A stretch of 64,000 nucleotides of DNA from Mycobacterium colombiense CECT 3035 (lineage in GTDB: Bacteria > Actinomycetota > Actinomycetes > Mycobacteriales > Mycobacteriaceae), in contig NZ_CP020821.1 of NCBI RefSeq assembly GCF_002105755.1, forward strand, positions 1,488,001 through 1,552,000, in the 5' to 3' direction. The notes beneath the pieces are model-generated. The model was not told the origin of the DNA, ran no database searches, and worked only from the letters and a program-made list of their open reading frames with translations. Shown here one piece after another: positions 1-8,814 of this stretch (positions within the stretch are counted from its first letter, which is position 1; every line of letters begins with the position of its first letter). The translations under genes were made by a program, and so were the position numbers.

Positions 1-913
1 ACGCGCGCAGCAGCGCCCGCGTGCGTGCCCGGCCCTCCGGCGACGGATCGAACGCCGCGGCAACGTATTCGTCGACGCCCGCTGCACGCAGTTCGTCGAG
101 CCGGCCGCGGACCGTGTCCTCGTCGCCGATGATGGCGGCATCCTCCGGCCCGGCATAGCCTTCGCGATCGAGCATCGCGCGGTACGACGGCAGCTGGCCG
201 TAGATGGCGAACTGTTCGGCCGCCTGCTTGCGGGCGGCGTCGACGTCGTCGGTGACGCTGACGGGCAACGACGCGGCGACGCGCACCTGGCCCTCACGCC
301 CGGCATCGGCGGCGGCCTGGCGCAGCGTCGGCGCGACGTGCTGTGCCAGCGTGGCGGGTCCCGTCATCCAGGTGCACGTGCCCGAGGTGCGCCGGCCGGC
401 GAGCTTGAGCAGTTGGGGACCCAGCGCCGCGATGTAGACGTCGGGCCGCGGTGCGCCCGAAATCATCAGCGCGCCGCGCGTGGTCACTGTCTCCCCCGCC
501 GCGTCGGCGCGTTCACCGGCCAGCAGGGGCAGCAGCCCGTCGAGAAATTCGTTGAGCCTGCGCACCGGCTTGTCCCACGGAATGCCCCACATCCCCTCGG
601 TGACCGCCTGGTGGGTCATGCCGAGCCCGAGAGTGAACCGGCCGCCCGACGCGAGGCTCACCGTGAGGGCGCGCTGGGCCATCTGCATCGGATGCTGATT
701 CTGGATGGGCACCACACCGCTGGCCACCTCGATCGTGTCGACCTCATGCAAGGCGATAGCCAGGATAGTGAGAAGGTCAGGCTCGTAAGGCAATTGGCTC
801 ATCCACACGCGTTTGAAGCCTTCATCGCGAAGCATCGCGAGGTTGGCGATCGTCGCGTCGATCGGCGATTCACTGCCCGTTCCGCTGAGTTGCCCGAACA
901 TACTGACCTGCAT
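1..913 (-). CDS. LLM-class F420-dependent oxidoreductase (C-terminus cut by window edge)
   Basis: Partial gene: the ATG is at 911-913 and the frame runs open off the left edge, giving about 304 residues. It starts MQVSMFGQLSGTGSESPID and contains the stretches VASGVVPIQNQHPMQMAQ and GGRFTLGLGMTHQAV. These are typical of the luciferase-like (alpha/beta-barrel) family that uses the deazaflavin F420 and is expanded in mycobacteria. A GAGGAG ribosome site lies about nine bases before the ATG. It would catalyse a hydride transfer to or from F420 on an unknown substrate in the cytoplasm. It lies 111 bases downstream of the universal stress protein gene on the same strand, so co-transcription is possible. 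Family assignment is firm; the substrate is unknown and the stop lies outside the window. Confidence 0.88.
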   Translation of the reverse strand, partial: MQVSMFGQLSGTGSESPIDATIANLAMLRDEGFKRVWMSQLPYEPDLLTILAIALHEVDTIEVASGVVPIQNQHPMQMAQRALTVSLASGGRFTLGLGMTHQAVTEGMWGIPWDKPVRRLNEFLDGLLPLLAGERADAAGETVTTRGALMISGAPRPDVYIAALGPQLLKLAGRRTSGTCTWMTGPATLAQHVAPTLRQAAADAGREGQVRVAASLPVSVTDDVDAARKQAAEQFAIYGQLPSYRAMLDREGYAGPEDAAIIGDEDTVRGRLDELRAAGVDEYVAAAFDPSPEGRARTRALLRA

Positions 914-1024
914 GACCACACGCTCCTCTGCGTCGGTTTGCGCGGCGGGAAGGTTGCCGTCGTTCAACTCTACGGCCAGCGCTTGCCCGGCCCGCATCGC
1001 CGGAGGTCACCGAACGCAACAACC

Positions 1025-1909
1025 TCAGGATGGCCGGGCCACGATCACCGGCATCCGAACGGAGTGCACGACGGCGTTGCTCACCGAGCCCAGCAGTGCA
1101 CCGGTCAAGCAGCCGCGGCCGTGGCTACCGACGACGGTCAGCTGCGCGGTCTCTGACTGCTCGACCAGCTGCCGAGCCGGGCGGTCGCTCACGACAATTC
1201 GGTGCACGGTGACGTCGGGGTAGCGTTCCTGCCAGCCCGCCAGCCGCTCGGACAGGCTCCGTTCCGCTTCCGACTTCACAGCCGCCCTGTCCACTCCGGG
1301 CAGCTCGAAGATTCCGGTGTCGCTCCACGCGTGTACCGCGTTGAGCTCAACTCCCCTCCGTGACGCTTCGTCGAAGGCGATGGTCGTGGCGAGCTCGGAG
1401 GCCGGAGATCCATCGATGCCAACCAGCACGGGCGCCTGTTGCGGGTACGGCATCAAGGGGTCTTCGTCATGGATGACGGCGACCGGACAGCTTGCGCGCC
1501 GCACGATCCCGGAACTGACCGACCCGAGTAGCGCCCGGCCAATGGCCCCGCGCCCATAGGATCCGACGACGACCATGACTGCCTCCTCCGACATTCTGGC
1601 CAGGGTCGGCGCCGGGGGTGCATGCCACAGTTCGCTGGCGATGTCGACATTCCGGCTTGTCCTGGTGGCGTCTTCGGCGATCTTGACCGCCTCCTGGAGC
1701 AGCCGGCGGCCGTCGTCCTCCTGCCACGCCAGCGCTTCGGCCGCCATCGGCACCTGCGGCCAGACCGTCGTGGCGTTCACCATGTGGACCAAGGTCAACG
1801 GAACATTACGCAGCGCCGCGTCGCGCGCCGCCCAGCAGACAGCGAAATTCGACGCGGGCGACCCGTCGACTCCGACGACGACGCCGTGGCGCTTTGTGGA
1901 TGCAGTCAT
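1025..1909 (-). CDS. Universal stress protein, tandem Usp domains
   Basis: 294 residues forming two Usp domains, roughly residues 8-145 and 155-292. Each ends in the ATP-binding glycine motif, seen as GSYGRGAIGRALLGS and GSHGRGCLTGALLGS. This is the two-domain layout of the mycobacterial dormancy Usp proteins such as Rv2623. Such proteins bind ATP in the cytoplasm and restrain growth under hypoxia or nitric oxide. A DosR-type box sits 50 bases upstream of the ATG, so induction by the DosR dormancy regulator is likely. The protein closely resembles the second Usp gene at 11,123-12,010, including the overall layout and promoter architecture. Which M. tuberculosis paralogue is the orthologue cannot be decided here. 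Confidence 0.93.
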   Translation of the reverse strand: MTASTKRHGVVVGVDGSPASNFAVCWAARDAALRNVPLTLVHMVNATTVWPQVPMAAEALAWQEDDGRRLLQEAVKIAEDATRTSRNVDIASELWHAPPAPTLARMSEEAVMVVVGSYGRGAIGRALLGSVSSGIVRRASCPVAVIHDEDPLMPYPQQAPVLVGIDGSPASELATTIAFDEASRRGVELNAVHAWSDTGIFELPGVDRAAVKSEAERSLSERLAGWQERYPDVTVHRIVVSDRPARQLVEQSETAQLTVVGSHGRGCLTGALLGSVSNAVVHSVRMPVIVARPS

Positions 1910-1958
1910 GTCGGTCTCCTAGCTCATCCACAACGCTATTGCTTTAACCCAGCCAGGT

Positions 1959-1978
1959 CATGAGGCTTTCGTCCCCAA
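1959..1978 (-). promoter_or_regulatory. DosR-type box upstream of the first Usp gene
   Basis: Read on the minus strand the site is TTGGGGACGAAAGCCTCATG. It matches the DosR consensus TTSGGGACTWWAGTCCCSAA at 14 of 20 positions, with a perfect left half through GGGGAC. It lies 50 bases before the Usp ATG, the same spacing as the better box at 12,061-12,080. The motif and spacing are seen directly; DosR binding is inferred. Confidence 0.6.
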
Positions 1979-2131
1979 CCGGGTGGACCAGAGACCCTCG
2001 ACGGGCAACCGAGTCCTCGGACGGCAACGCGTTGCCGGCGAGGTCACATGTCGCCAAATCGCCTTGGCGCGGCGGTATTTCAGGGCTGCCGCCGGCCGGC
2101 CGAAAGGAATGCGGCGTAGAGATCCCAGACC

Positions 2132-2500
2132 TCAGCCGGCCGCCCACTCCTTGGCGCGCTCCAGGTCGTCGAGCCCGAACACCGCGAGCTCGCCCGGGAC
2201 CATCCACGCGAGCGCGTGCAAGGTGTGGGCGACCCATTCCTTGTCCGACACCACCGCTATTCGCTTGAAAGCCGAGTAATGCGTCAGCACGGTACCCAGA
2301 CCCAGCTTGAGATCCTCGACGAAACCACCGGGCCCGAAGCCCTCGTAATCGGGCGCGATCACCTCGACGATCCGGACCTCACCGGTCTTCACCGTCTCCT
2401 CGAGGACGGGCCTGACCTCGCGCAGTTCATCCCCTCGCAGCCGGCCCGACACGCGGATTCCGGTCACGCCGTCCGGCATGTCCGGCAGCACCTCAATCAT
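2132..2500 (-). CDS. SpoIIAA-like (STAS-fold) protein
   Basis: 122 residues, beginning MIEVLPDMPDGVTGIRVSG. The segments VSGRLRGDELREVRPVLEE and RIAVVSDKEWVAHTLHAL fit the SpoIIAA-like family (PF11964), small STAS/CRAL-TRIO-like proteins of unsettled function found in many actinobacteria. An AAGGAG ribosome site six bases before the ATG supports this start. A weaker DosR-like element lies 51 bases upstream, matching the spacing at both Usp genes, so dormancy-linked expression is possible. No enzyme motif is visible. The gene stands alone between the first Usp gene and a hot-dog-fold gene, all on the minus strand. Confidence 0.8.
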   Translation of the reverse strand: MIEVLPDMPDGVTGIRVSGRLRGDELREVRPVLEETVKTGEVRIVEVIAPDYEGFGPGGFVEDLKLGLGTVLTHYSAFKRIAVVSDKEWVAHTLHALAWMVPGELAVFGLDDLERAKEWAAG

Positions 2501-2550
2501 CGATGACTCCTTCCCACACGCTCTAGCCTGTGCGCGACGGCGAAGGCTGC

Positions 2551-2570
2551 CTAGTGCCGTAAGTCCTCAT
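2551..2570 (-). promoter_or_regulatory. Degenerate DosR-like element before the SpoIIAA-like gene
   Basis: On the minus strand the core reads GAGGACTTACGGCAC. The left half-site (GGACTTA) is good and the right half poor: 13 of 20 consensus positions match when aligned on GGACT. It starts 51 bases before the ATG at 2500, as at both Usp genes. This shared spacing is the main reason to list it. Confidence 0.35.
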
Positions 2571-2607
2571 GCCGCATACCAGATGGCCACCCGGCACCGA
2601 GCCGGAC

Positions 2608-3474
2608 TCAGCCGACGATGTCGAAGACCGCGGCGGCCGACGTGACCGCCTTGTCGGCGTTGCCCTCGTCGTGAAGCAACATGCGTACGCCGACGCGCCC
2701 GGGTCCACCCGGATGCGCGGTGCCCTCGACGCGGAAGGGCCCCACCTTGCCGCGCGACATGAACATCACATGCCAGCTGACGACTTGCAGCTTCTTGGTC
2801 CCGGCGACCTCGGCCGCGAGGTCGATCGCCGCGGTCTCGAGGACGACGTGCTGGGGCCCGATGTGCAGCGCGGCATCCGGCGACGCGAGTTCGGTGCTCA
2901 GCTCGGGCAGTGTCCAGTGGCCGTCGCCCCGCCGGCTGGCACCGAAGGCCTGCCACAACGGCGGAAGATCGGGCGAGTCCTCGATCACCAGTTCGGTGCC
3001 CGAAACATCCATGCGGTCCAGGCCTTCCGGCGGGATACCGATGATGGCGCCCTGCCCCTCGTTGAAGGCGATCACCCGGCTGGGATTGTCCGCGTCGACG
3101 ATGGTGCAGCGCCCGTAGCCCATGGTGCGCCCCTGGTGCACGATGCCCGACCCGACGATCTCGATTCTTTCGACGTCGTAGCCGGGATCGACGATCTGCA
3201 CCGACGCGATGACCGGGTTGGGCACGGCGACCATGTCGGTCTGGCAGCCCTCAGGGGAGGAAATGGCCAACGGCGCCACCATGATTCCGCCCGCTTCGTT
3301 GCGCATGTCGCGGCGGATCGCGACGGTGTCGTCGGCCTCGCCGAGGTCCATTGACGAGTGTTTGCGACCGATGTAGCGGTAGCTCAGCAGGCCCGTCCAA
3401 CGCCGGTACAGTTCCTCGCGGTAGGCGTCGGAGTCTCCCATCAACTCCCGGATATCACGAAGTTGACCGCTCAA
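2608..3474 (-). CDS. Hot-dog-fold (thioesterase/MaoC-like) protein, tandem domains
   Basis: 288 residues. The sequence appears to hold two related hot-dog halves: residues about 45-165, ending GRCTIVDADNPSRVIAFNEGQG, and about 190-288, with KVGPFRVEGTAHPG and VGVRMLLHDEGN. This resembles double-hot-dog acyl-CoA thioesterases and PaaI-type proteins. The start chosen is TTG at 3472-3474 because an AGGAGG ribosome site lies about nine bases upstream; a later ATG at 3438 is the alternative. It begins 14 bases after the stop of the acyl-CoA dehydrogenase gene, so the two form an operon and probably act on the same acyl-CoA intermediates. The substrate is not known. Confidence 0.72.
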   Translation of the reverse strand: MSGQLRDIRELMGDSDAYREELYRRWTGLLSYRYIGRKHSSMDLGEADDTVAIRRDMRNEAGGIMVAPLAISSPEGCQTDMVAVPNPVIASVQIVDPGYDVERIEIVGSGIVHQGRTMGYGRCTIVDADNPSRVIAFNEGQGAIIGIPPEGLDRMDVSGTELVIEDSPDLPPLWQAFGASRRGDGHWTLPELSTELASPDAALHIGPQHVVLETAAIDLAAEVAGTKKLQVVSWHVMFMSRGKVGPFRVEGTAHPGGPGRVGVRMLLHDEGNADKAVTSAAAVFDIVG

Positions 3475-3488
3475 TTCCGTTTGCCTCC

Positions 3489-4718
3489 TTAGCTTTTGCC
3501 GCGGCGCACCTGGTTGAAAGGCACACCGCGGTCGTCGGCACGCTCACGCGGAAAGTTCAGCACCCGCTCGCCGATCACGTTGCGCGCCATCTCGGTGGTG
3601 CCGCCGCCGATGCTGGCGGTCTGCCGCCCCAGATAGCGCGTCCCGATATCGACCAACCCGCCCTCGTCGTCAACCACGGCCGCCGGGCCCGCCACGGCCA
3701 GCGCGGTATCGGTCTCGACGTCGTGCACCTCGGCCATGTACAGCCGGATGATCGACCCGGCGGCGGGTGGCAGGGATCCGTCGGCCACGGCGTGAAAGAC
3801 GTGTTCACTGAGCTGCCCATGCACGGCCCGGTGCACCAGCGCCCGGCCGACCATCTCCTCGAGTCGCTGGTTGCCGGCCTGGTCAGTCTTATCCAGCAGC
3901 GTTATCAGGTCGACCGAAACATCGTGGGCCTCAGCGATTCCCGGCCCGCTGGTGTACTCCGACCCGTCCCCCATCGTGCGCCGCTCGTGGTAGAGCTGTC
4001 GCGACGCGACGTCCCATCCCTTGCCCGGTTCGCCGAGGACGGCGTCATCGCCCACGTCGACGTCGTCGAAGAACTCCTCGCAGAACTCGATGGATCCGTT
4101 GACCTGCTGGATGCGGTTGATGGTGACGCCGGGATGGTGCAACGGCACCAGGAACATGGTCAGCCCATCGTGTTTGGGCACCTCCCAGTTGGTCCTGGCC
4201 AGGCACAGGCCGTAGTCGGCGGCGAACGCCCACGTGCTCCAGGTCTTGGCGCCGTTGATGATCCATCGTCCGTCGCGGCGCTCGGCGCGAGTGATGACGC
4301 CCGCCAGATCCGATCCACCGTTGGGTTCGGACAGCAGCTGCACCAGCACCTCGTCGCCGCGCAACGCGGCCGCGATGTGCGCGCGCTTCTGTTCCTCGCT
4401 GCCCATGTCGAGAATCGTTGCGCAGCAGATGGCGAACGACGGGACGTTGAGCAGGAGCGGAGTCTCGTAGCCCTGGGACTCGATGTCGAACGCCTTTTTG
4501 TATTCGTAGCCCAGTCCGAGCCCGCCATACTCGCGCGGGAAACAGATCCCGGCGAATCCGCCGTCCCACAGCAACTTTTGCAGCTCGCGAGCCCGGTGCC
4601 AGGCCGGCAACGCATCGCGCTCCAGCTGCGCCGCCTTGGCGGGGTCGAGTCGTGGCATCGTCGCGGCGAGCCAGGCCCTGGCCCGGCTCCGGAACTTTTC
4701 GACCGACTCGGAAGTCAC
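3489..4718 (-). CDS. Acyl-CoA dehydrogenase family protein
   Basis: 409 residues, the usual length for FAD-dependent acyl-CoA dehydrogenases. The helical N-terminal domain includes GFAGICFPREYGGLGLGYE. The mid-domain flavin/substrate segment reads QLLSEPNGGSDLAGV followed by the WIINGAKTWST signature. The C-terminus carries QTASIGGGTTEMARNVIGER, the family's terminal flavin-contact region. It would catalyse alpha,beta-dehydrogenation of an acyl-CoA. It uses a GTG start and is followed after 14 bases by the hot-dog-fold gene. An inverted repeat at 4761-4790 lies in its upstream region. Subfamily (fatty acid, steroid side chain or other) cannot be settled. Confidence 0.9.
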   Translation of the reverse strand: MTSESVEKFRSRARAWLAATMPRLDPAKAAQLERDALPAWHRARELQKLLWDGGFAGICFPREYGGLGLGYEYKKAFDIESQGYETPLLLNVPSFAICCATILDMGSEEQKRAHIAAALRGDEVLVQLLSEPNGGSDLAGVITRAERRDGRWIINGAKTWSTWAFAADYGLCLARTNWEVPKHDGLTMFLVPLHHPGVTINRIQQVNGSIEFCEEFFDDVDVGDDAVLGEPGKGWDVASRQLYHERRTMGDGSEYTSGPGIAEAHDVSVDLITLLDKTDQAGNQRLEEMVGRALVHRAVHGQLSEHVFHAVADGSLPPAAGSIIRLYMAEVHDVETDTALAVAGPAAVVDDEGGLVDIGTRYLGRQTASIGGGTTEMARNVIGERVLNFPRERADDRGVPFNQVRRGKS

Positions 4719-4760
4719 ACCGATGGCCTCTCGTTCGAGCGTCGACCTTGTGCTGGGCGA

Positions 4761-4790
4761 CTGTACAGCACCGCCACGCGCGGTGTACAG
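4761..4790. promoter_or_regulatory. Inverted repeat, candidate repressor operator
   Basis: CTGTACA at 4761-4767 is matched by TGTACAG at 4784-4790, with the GC-rich partial symmetry GCACCGC / GCGG inside. It sits 43 to 72 bases upstream of the acyl-CoA dehydrogenase start. TetR/FadR-type repressors often control such genes from repeats of this kind. It could instead act as a weak terminator for the upstream DUF1801 gene. Confidence 0.4.
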
Positions 4791-4799
4791 GTTGGCGCC

Positions 4800-5063
4800 T
4801 CAGGCGTCGTTCAACGACACCGCGGCGCGAATGAGCGCCGTCAACGCCTTCTCATCGATCTCGTCGCCCTCGTGGAGATCGATCGCGCGTCTGGTGTTTC
4901 CGTCCCGCCACTTCCACTCTTCGACCACGTCCGGGTCGGCCGCTCTGATCAATCGCCTGATGCGCGCGAGCATCTCACCGCGCCAATCCCCCAATTCCTT
5001 GATCCTGGCGTCGATCAGTTCGGCCGGAGATTTGGTTGCGGCGTCGTCCTTGCGGTTCGCCAT
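4800..5063 (-). CDS. DUF1801-type protein with an internal in-frame deletion
   Basis: 87 residues. The N-terminal part (SPAELIDARIKELGDWRGE ... VVEEWKWR) and the C-terminal part (GNTRRAIDLHEGDEIDEKA, ALIRAAVSLN) both look like DUF1801 (YdhG-like) proteins. These are usually about 130 to 145 residues. The central segment normally found between EEWKW and GNTRRAI is missing here, and the frame stays open across the junction near 4895-4905. The product may be a degenerate or shortened version. It lies 81 bases upstream of the acyl-CoA dehydrogenase gene on the same strand. No catalytic role is established for the family. Confidence 0.7.
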   Translation of the reverse strand: MANRKDDAATKSPAELIDARIKELGDWRGEMLARIRRLIRAADPDVVEEWKWRDGNTRRAIDLHEGDEIDEKALTALIRAAVSLNDA

Positions 5064-5257
5064 CGTGGCTCACTTTCGGTGAGGTGGTCGCTCGCCGGAC
5101 CGTACATCAACCGATGCTCGCCGCGGCCCGCGCGCCGTGACCCCGTGTCCGGCGGCGGGGCCGCCCGCAAGTAATCTGCGGTCGACCCGTGCCGGGGCCT
5201 GTGGCGATTGGCGGCCCGCCGTACGGCGCTGCCCGCTCTGGCGAACAGGAACCGACA

Positions 5258-6064
5258 ATGACCGACACACATCCCTTCGACGAAGCCCTCCGGCTCGACC
5301 CGGTTGGCGCGGGCGTCTGGCGTGGGCGCACCCACCCGGAGTGGGCCAACATGGTCGGACCTTTCGGGGGGATCACCGCCGCCGTGATGCTGCACGCCGT
5401 CGAGGCGCACCCCGATCGCATCGGGGAACCGCTGGCCCTGACCGTCAACTACGCCGCCCCCATCGCCGACGGCGACTTCGACGTCACGCTGCGGGCCGCG
5501 CGCACCAACCGCACCAATCAGCACTGGATCGTCGAGCTCAGCCAGGACGACGTGGTCAAGACGACGGCGACCGCGATCTTCGCGGTTCGGCGCGAGAGTT
5601 GGGCCGACACGGAGGGCCACCCACCGGGCGCACCGGCGCCCGAGCAGGTGCCCGCGGTCGATCCGGGCCTCGTTCGATGGACCAGCCTTTACGACACGCG
5701 GTACGTCGAGGGCGCAATGCCCGCAAGGGGTGGGGGCCCTAGCGCGTCGTCGACGTCCACCCTGTGGGTCCGCGACGGCGCGGGACGCCCGGTCGACTAT
5801 CCCGCGCTCGCCGCGCTGTGTGACATCTTCTACCCGCGGGTTTTCCTGCGCCGCGGCGGCTTCGTCCCGTCCGGGACCATCTCGCTGACCACGTACTTCC
5901 ACGCCGACCAGTCCCAGCTCGACGCCGTGCAGAACGACTTCGTGCTGGCCACCGCGCACGCCAACCGCTTTTCCCGCGGCTATTTCGACCAGAGCGCGAA
6001 AGTGTGGACCGCCGACGGCGGGCTGCTGGCCACCACGCATCAGATCGTCTACTTCAAAGGATGA
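5258..6064 (+). CDS. Acyl-CoA thioesterase, TesB-like double hot-dog
   Basis: 268 residues from the ATG at 5258, preceded by AGGA; longer in-frame starts upstream lack a good ribosome site. The first half contains WANMVGPFGGITAAVMLHAV and PLALTVNYAAPI, the second DIFYPRVFLRRG and GTISLTTYFHA. This two-half layout is that of acyl-CoA thioesterase family proteins, which hydrolyse acyl-CoA to acid and CoA in the cytosol. It is the first of three plus-strand genes (thioesterase, SnoaL-like protein, epimerase) separated by 63 and 7 bases. Substrate specificity is unknown. Confidence 0.82.
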   Translation: MTDTHPFDEALRLDPVGAGVWRGRTHPEWANMVGPFGGITAAVMLHAVEAHPDRIGEPLALTVNYAAPIADGDFDVTLRAARTNRTNQHWIVELSQDDVVKTTATAIFAVRRESWADTEGHPPGAPAPEQVPAVDPGLVRWTSLYDTRYVEGAMPARGGGPSASSTSTLWVRDGAGRPVDYPALAALCDIFYPRVFLRRGGFVPSGTISLTTYFHADQSQLDAVQNDFVLATAHANRFSRGYFDQSAKVWTADGGLLATTHQIVYFKG

Positions 6065-6127
6065 CGGGGTTTACACTTCGCCAGTGAAACGTCACGTCGG
6101 GACGCTTACCGAAAGAATCGAGCCGCA

Positions 6128-6646
6128 ATGACAGAGCGCGCGGAGGGCCTGGTGGCCGAGACGCTGCCGGCGATCGAATCCATCAAGCGGCTCAAAGCCC
6201 GCTACTGCCGCCACCTGGATACCAAGGACTGGGTGGCGTGGCGCACGATTTTCGCCGACGATTTCGTCAGCGACACATCCGAAGCCGGCGGCAAGGTGAT
6301 CGCCGGCGCCGACGATTTCGTCGCGTTCACCCGTCAGGCCCTTGGCCGCCCGACACAGCCCACCGCCCACCAGGTGCACACACCCGAAATCGAGCTCACG
6401 TCGGAGACGACGGCGCGCGGCATTTGGGCGCTGCAAGACGTGGTCCGATTCGGGCCCGGGGTAACCTTGGTCGGCTACGGCCACTACCACGAGACCTACG
6501 AGAACATCGCCGGCCAGTGGCTTATCAAGAGCTCCAAGCTAACTCGACTCCGCGAGGACATCGTGACGCCGTTCTTCTCGATCTACGTATCGCCCCGCAT
6601 CCGCGCGCTGATCGGCAGGATCGCCGACCGGATGATGGATCGGTGA
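6128..6646 (+). CDS. SnoaL-like (NTF2-fold) protein
   Basis: 172 residues. The N-terminal helix segment AIESIKRLKARYCRHLDTKDW and the cone-fold region (FADDFVSDTSE, AHQVHTPEIELTSET, YGHYHETYENI) match the SnoaL-like/NTF2-like family. Members include hydroxylases, dehydratases and ketosteroid-isomerase-like enzymes, and also proteins of unknown role. The seven-base gap to the next gene points to an operon with the epimerase. No firm catalytic residue assignment is possible from sequence alone. Confidence 0.85.
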   Translation: MTERAEGLVAETLPAIESIKRLKARYCRHLDTKDWVAWRTIFADDFVSDTSEAGGKVIAGADDFVAFTRQALGRPTQPTAHQVHTPEIELTSETTARGIWALQDVVRFGPGVTLVGYGHYHETYENIAGQWLIKSSKLTRLREDIVTPFFSIYVSPRIRALIGRIADRMMDR

Positions 6647-6653
6647 CGCGCCC

Positions 6654-7754
6654 ATGACTGTCGACACCGTGTTGGTCACCGGCGCGTTCGGGCAAGTCGG
6701 CAAGCGCTGCACGCAGATCCTGCTGGAGCGGGGGCGGACCGTCGTCGCGATGGACCTGCGCAACGACAACACCGTCGCCACCGAAAAGGAACTCGCCGCC
6801 GGCGGGTACCCGGGGACGCTAATCCCCGCGTACACCGATCTGCTGGACGCCGATGCGGTCAGCGAGCTCGTCGCGACCCATCCCCCGGAAGCCGTCGTCC
6901 ACTTGGCCGCCGTCGTCTCCCCGCTGTCCTACCGCAATCCGGAGCTGGCCCGGCGCGTGAATGTCGGTGGCACCGAGAACCTGTTGGCGGCCTGTTCGGC
7001 ACTCCCGCGCCCGCCACTGTTCTTGATGGCCTCCAGCGCCGCGGTCTACGGATCGCGCAACCCCTACCGTCAACCCGAGCGCATCACCCCGGCCACCCCG
7101 GTTAACCCCATCGATCAATACGGCCAGGACAAGGTGCTCGCGGAGGCGGCCATCCGCGGCAGCGGACTTCCGTACGCGCTCTTCCGGCTGGGCGGCGTCA
7201 TCTCTCCGGACACCAACTCGACCGTCAACGGCGATTCCCTGCTGCTGATGCGGTCGATGCCGGGTGACAACCGCATGCATGCGGTGGACGCGCGCGACGT
7301 GGCGCTGGCGTTCGCCAACGGGGTCGATCGCGGGGCGACCATTTCCGGCAAGGTCGTGCTCATCGGCGGCAACGAGTCCTACGTGCTGACACAGCGAGCC
7401 CTCGAGGACAGCCTGATGGAGGCCTTCGGCCTGGGCCCGCTGGGCCCGTCGGCCAGCCTGCCGGGTGACCCTGGCGACGATCGCGGCTGGAGTTTCACCG
7501 GCTGGTACGACACCACCGAGGCACAGGCGCTGCTGGACTTTCAGGAGCACGACTGGAGCCAGACGCTGGAGTGGCTTGCCGAATCGCAGGGGCGTCTGCG
7601 CCTGCTGCTGCGGGTGCTCGGCCCGGTGCTGCGGCCGGCACTGCGTGCCGTCCTGATGGTGCTGCGCCGGCTCGAGGGACGCGGCCCCTACGCCGACCCA
7701 TGGTCGCTGATCGAAAAGAAGTACGGCACAGCCGCATTGGCGAGCGTCGACTAG
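6654..7754 (+). CDS. NAD-dependent epimerase/dehydratase family protein
   Basis: 366 residues of extended short-chain dehydrogenase type. The Rossmann glycine motif [11 protein letters not shown] is at residues 8-18. The catalytic region shows SSAAVYGS and YGQDKVLAE (YxxxK). [15 protein letters not shown] matches the substrate-domain region of the family. The C-terminal 60 residues are arginine- and leucine-rich ([20 protein letters not shown]) and may be amphipathic or membrane-associated. The first four bases of its stop region overlap the end of the convergent aldo/keto reductase gene at 7751-7754. It probably oxidises or epimerises a sugar or lipid alcohol; the substrate is unknown. Confidence 0.87.
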   Translation: MTVDTVLVTGAFGQVGKRCTQILLERGRTVVAMDLRNDNTVATEKELAAGGYPGTLIPAYTDLLDADAVSELVATHPPEAVVHLAAVVSPLSYRNPELARRVNVGGTENLLAACSALPRPPLFLMASSAAVYGSRNPYRQPERITPATPVNPIDQYGQDKVLAEAAIRGSGLPYALFRLGGVISPDTNSTVNGDSLLLMRSMPGDNRMHAVDARDVALAFANGVDRGATISGKVVLIGGNESYVLTQRALEDSLMEAFGLGPLGPSASLPGDPGDDRGWSFTGWYDTTEAQALLDFQEHDWSQTLEWLAESQGRLRLLLRVLGPVLRPALRAVLMVLRRLEGRGPYADPWSLIEKKYGTAALASVD

Positions 7755-8722
7755 CGGTCGATCCAGGCCATCTGCGCCTCGGCGTGATGCCCTCCGACGG
7801 GCGGGGTGAGCCGGTCGAGCCTGGCCAGTTGGTCGGCGGTCAGCTCCACCGCGTCGGCACCGACGTTTTCTTCCAGGCGGGCGACGCGCTTGGTTCCCGG
7901 AATGGGCACGATGTCAGGGCCTTTCGCGAGCAGCCAGGCCAGGGCCACCTGAGCCGGCGTCGCGCCGACGTCCGCGCTGATGTCGCGGACCTCGTCCGCG
8001 CACCGCAGGTTGTGCGCAAAGTTGTCGTCGAAGAACCGCGGGTTGGTCTTGCGGTAGTCGGTGTCGGGCAGCTCCCGGGTGGAGCGGATGGCGCCGGTGA
8101 GGAAACCACGGCCCAATGGCGAATAGGCGACGAACCCGATGCCCAACTCGCGCAGGGCCGGCAGGATCTCGTCTTCCTGATCGCGTGTCCACAGCGAATA
8201 TTCCGATTGGACGGCCGTGATGGGATGCACCGCGTGGGCGCGGCGGATGGTGTCGACGCCGACTTCGGACAGGCCGAGGTGCAAGATCTTGCCGGCGGCG
8301 ACCAGCTCGGCCAGCGCACCGACCGTCTCTTCGATCGGGGTCTGGCGGTCGAGGCGGTGCTGGTAATACAGATCGATGTGGTCGGTCGCCAACCGTTGCA
8401 GCGAGCCGTCCACGGCGATGCGGATGCTGGCGGGGCTGCTGTCCAGGCCGTCGCGGCCGGTATGCGAGATAAGGCCGAATTTAGTTGCCAGGACTACGTG
8501 ATCGCGCCGCCCCCGGAGGGCACGGGCGAGCAGTTCCTCGTTCACATAGGGGCCGTAAACCTCGGCGGTGTCGATCAGCGTGACACCCAGGTCGATGGCG
8601 CGATGAACGGTGCGGATCGACTCGTCGTCGTCGCTGCCCGCACCGGCGTACGCCACCGACATCCCCATCGCGCCCAATCCGAGACGACCGACTTGCAACT
8701 CGCCGAGTTGAGCCAACTTCAT
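7751..8722 (-). CDS. Aldo/keto reductase
   Basis: 323 residues, standard length. The catalytic tetrad is visible: Asp and Tyr in [12 protein letters not shown], Lys in VLATKFGL, His in LYYQHRLD. The NADPH-binding end reads [16 protein letters not shown]. The family reduces aldehydes and ketones with NADPH in the cytosol. The N-terminus ([22 protein letters not shown]) resembles the AKR13-like group common in actinobacteria. It is convergent with the epimerase gene and divergent from the acyltransferase gene. The natural substrate is unknown. Confidence 0.92.
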   Translation of the reverse strand: MKLAQLGELQVGRLGLGAMGMSVAYAGAGSDDDESIRTVHRAIDLGVTLIDTAEVYGPYVNEELLARALRGRRDHVVLATKFGLISHTGRDGLDSSPASIRIAVDGSLQRLATDHIDLYYQHRLDRQTPIEETVGALAELVAAGKILHLGLSEVGVDTIRRAHAVHPITAVQSEYSLWTRDQEDEILPALRELGIGFVAYSPLGRGFLTGAIRSTRELPDTDYRKTNPRFFDDNFAHNLRCADEVRDISADVGATPAQVALAWLLAKGPDIVPIPGTKRVARLEENVGADAVELTADQLARLDRLTPPVGGHHAEAQMAWIDR

Positions 8723-8814
8723 GGGATGTCTCCTGTTCTACCGTTGCGCGAGACCCCGCCGAGGGCTGGGCGGTACCGTGGCGCTGTGTGTCGCGTCGAG
8801 CTTCCCCCGATCTG

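Noticed and set aside
338..1156. Long plus-strand open frame over the left end
   Set aside because: It is antisense to the F420-oxidoreductase gene and to the Usp gene. Its translation has no protein-like features.
3351..5174. 607-codon plus-strand open frame
   Set aside because: It lies opposite the acyl-CoA dehydrogenase and neighbouring genes, whose motifs are complete on the minus strand. High GC creates such shadows.
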